In this document: positions 61,921-64,000 of the stretch, in pieces
Numbering within the stretch: position 1 is the stretch's first letter
Layout of the letters: each line of letters begins with the position of its first letter
NCBI GenBank assembly: GCA_964017235.1
Contig: OZ024928.1
Coordinates: 79,107,566-79,171,565 of the forward strand
Direction: 5' to 3'
Source of the DNA: Sabellastarte sp. h YS-2021
Lineage: Eukaryota; Annelida; Polychaeta; Sabellida; Sabellidae
DNA length: 64,000 bases
Translations under genes and position numbers: made by a program
Notes under the pieces: generated by a model
The model's database searches: none
What the model saw: only the letters and a program-made list of their open reading frames with translations
Told to the model about the DNA's origin: nothing

Positions 61921-64000
61921 TAATAATTTTTAATGCATTAAAATTCATGAAATCATGCACTAAATCACTTATAACTTGAAAAGTGTTGCATTTAGAGCAT
62001 TTTGTTAAAATATGTTATTCAGCTACTTTTTTCATAGCTACAACATGGTGAGTAACTTGGGTGTCTGTTTCAATAGCTAAGTGAGTAATAGCTACTTTTG
62101 GGCTTTTCAGTAACTACCATCTTGAGTAAAATCACTTGTAACTTGAAAACTATTGCATTTAGAGAATTTCGTATAAATATGTTATTCAGCTACTTTTGGG
62201 TCAGCTATAACATAGTAAAATTTCAGACCTGTAGTTCATGGCATAACTGAGTAATAGCTACTTTTAGGTTATCACTGTTGAGTAAATCACTTATAACTTG
62301 AAAACTATTGCATTTAGAGTATTTTGTTTCAATATGTTATTAACCTATTTTGGGGTCAGCTATAACATAGTAAAATTTCAGATCTGTAGCTCGTGGCATA
62401 GCTGAGTAATAGCTACTTTGAGGTTATCACTGTTGAGTAAATCACTTATAACTTGAAAACTATTGCATTTACAGAAATTTGTGTAAATATGTTATTCAGC
62501 TACTTTTGGGTCAGCTATAACATAGTGAAATTACAGACCTATAGCTCATGGCACAACTGAGCAATAGCTATTTTCAGGTACTGTATTTTGAGTAAATCAG
62601 TTGTAACTTGAAAAATATTGCATTTGGAGTATTTTGGTAAAATATGTTGTTCACCTACTTTTGGGTCAGCTATAACATAGTGAAATTACAGACTTATAGC
62701 TCATGGCATAGCTGAGCAATAGCTATTTTGAGGTTCTTACTCTTGAGTAAATCAGTTGTAACTTGAAAACTATTGCATTTACAGTATTTTACTTTAATAT
62801 GTTGTTCACCTAATTTGGGGTCAGCTATAACATAGTAAAATTTCAGACATGTAGCTCATGGCATAGCTGAGTAATAGCTACTTTTAGGTTATCACTGTTG
62901 AGTAAATCACTTATAACTTGAAAACTATTGCATTTAGAGTATTTTGTTTCAATATGTTATTCACCTATTTTGGGGTCAGCTATAACATAGTAAAATTTCA
63001 GACCTGTAGCTCATGGCATAGCTGAGTAATAACTACTTTGAGTTTATCACCGTTGATTAAATCACTTATAACTTGAAAACTATTGCATTTACAGAAATTT
63101 GTGTAAATATATTATTCAGCTACTTTTGGGTCAGCTATAACATAGTGAAATTACAGACTTATAGCTCATGGCATAGCTGAGCAATAGCTATTTTGAGGTT
63201 CTTACTCTTGAGTAAATCAGTTGTAACTTGAAAACTATTGCATTTACAGCATTTTACTTTAATATGTTGTTCACCTAATTTGGGGTCAGCTATAACATAG
63301 TAAAATTTCAGACATGTAGCTCATGGCATAGCTGAGTAATAGCTACTTTTAGGTTATCACTGTTGAGTAAATCACTTATAACTTGAAAACTATTGCATTT
63401 AGAGTATTTTGTTTCAATATGTTATTCACCTATTTTGGGGTCAGCTATAACATAGTAAAATTTCAGACCTGTAGCTCATGGCATAGCTGAGTAATAACTA
63501 CTTTGAGTTTATCACCGTTGAGTAAATCACTTATAACTTGAAAACTATTGCATTTACAGAAATTTGTGTAAATATATTATTCAGCTACTTTTGGGTCAGC
63601 TATAACATAGTGAAATTACAGACCTGTAGCTGATGGCACAACTGAGCAATAGCTATTTTCAGGTACTGACTGTTGAGTAAATCAGTTGTAGCTTGAAAAA
63701 TATTGCATTTGGAGTATTTTGGTAAAATATGTTGTTCACCTACTTTTGGGTCAGCTATAACATAGTGAAATTACAGACCTATAGCTCATGGCATAGCTGA
63801 GCAATAGCTATTTTGAGGTTCTTACTATTGAGTAAATCAGTTGTAACTTGAAAAATATTGCATTTACAGTATTTTGCTTAAATATGTTGTTCACCTACTT
63901 TTGGGTCAGCTATAATATAACAAAAATTCAGACATGTAGCTCATTGCATAGCTGAGTAATAGCTACTTTGAGGTTATCACTGTTGAGTAAATCAGTTGTA
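61920..64000 (+). repeat. About 155-bp satellite array (type 2) with higher-order structure, runs off the window
   Basis: About 13 units with AAATCACTTATAACTTGAAA, ACTATTGCATTTAGAGTATT, GGGTCAGCTATAACATAGT and GAGTAATAGCTACTTT. Subtypes alternate, and a three-unit block recurs at about 464 bases (for example GACATGTAGCTCATGGC at 62851 and 63315, allowing for offset). Diverged relatives occur at 29.5-30.05 and 58.3-58.65 kb. Confidence 0.9.

Overview
Animal nuclear DNA, most likely from a marine invertebrate. The evidence is a split lysosomal enzyme gene with GT-AG introns, a Polinton, a DIRS-type retroelement and many tandem-repeat-bearing non-autonomous transposons. A mollusc or an invertebrate deuterostome would fit; I cannot name the species.

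Positions 1 to about 16.3 kb are most of a Polinton (Maverick), a virus-like self-replicating DNA element. Its left end and the start of its DNA polymerase lie outside the window. The visible part looks whole. It has polymerase B (+), then a minus-strand block of adenain-like protease, double-jelly-roll major capsid, a basic protein, single-jelly-roll penton, chromodomain integrase, two small proteins and packaging ATPase. An accessory region follows: two related two-exon type I membrane proteins (+), a two-exon double-RING protein (-), a protein with two PC4-like modules (-) and a BIR (inhibitor-of-apoptosis type) protein (-). A roughly 60-140 bp repeat private to this element sits in the introns of all three spliced genes, and one copy encodes the end of the polymerase. 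A degenerate tandem array follows at 16.3-17.3 kb.

From 17.8 to 56.2 kb lies one host gene, a beta-hexosaminidase subunit (GH20, HEXA/HEXB family). Twelve exons with matching splice phases encode about 526 residues. The exon that lines the substrate pocket occurs three times (49.5, 51.5 and 60.6 kb) and the next exon twice (54.2 and 61.3 kb). The 51.5 kb copy carries an alpha-subunit-like Asn-Lys pair. The 60.6 kb copy carries a beta-subunit-like Asp pair. The second set lies downstream of the first stop codon and has no 5' exons of its own in the window. One catalytic N-terminal half may therefore be spliced to alternative C-terminal halves with different substrate preference.

The introns are filled with repeats. 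At least three families (A, B, C) share one layout: a 5' hairpin, a CG-rich triplet stretch, an internal tandem array, and a 3' end with an inverted copy of the 5' motif close to CTAG or CTGG. This resembles Helitron/Helentron-type non-autonomous elements. There are also a broken DIRS element (35.2-40.6 kb), a palindrome-rich terminal-inverted-repeat element (24.6-26.5 kb), a small inverted-repeat element in two copies, a tRNA-derived SINE, and a satellite with higher-order structure running off the right edge. I saw no rRNA, functional tRNA or CRISPR array.
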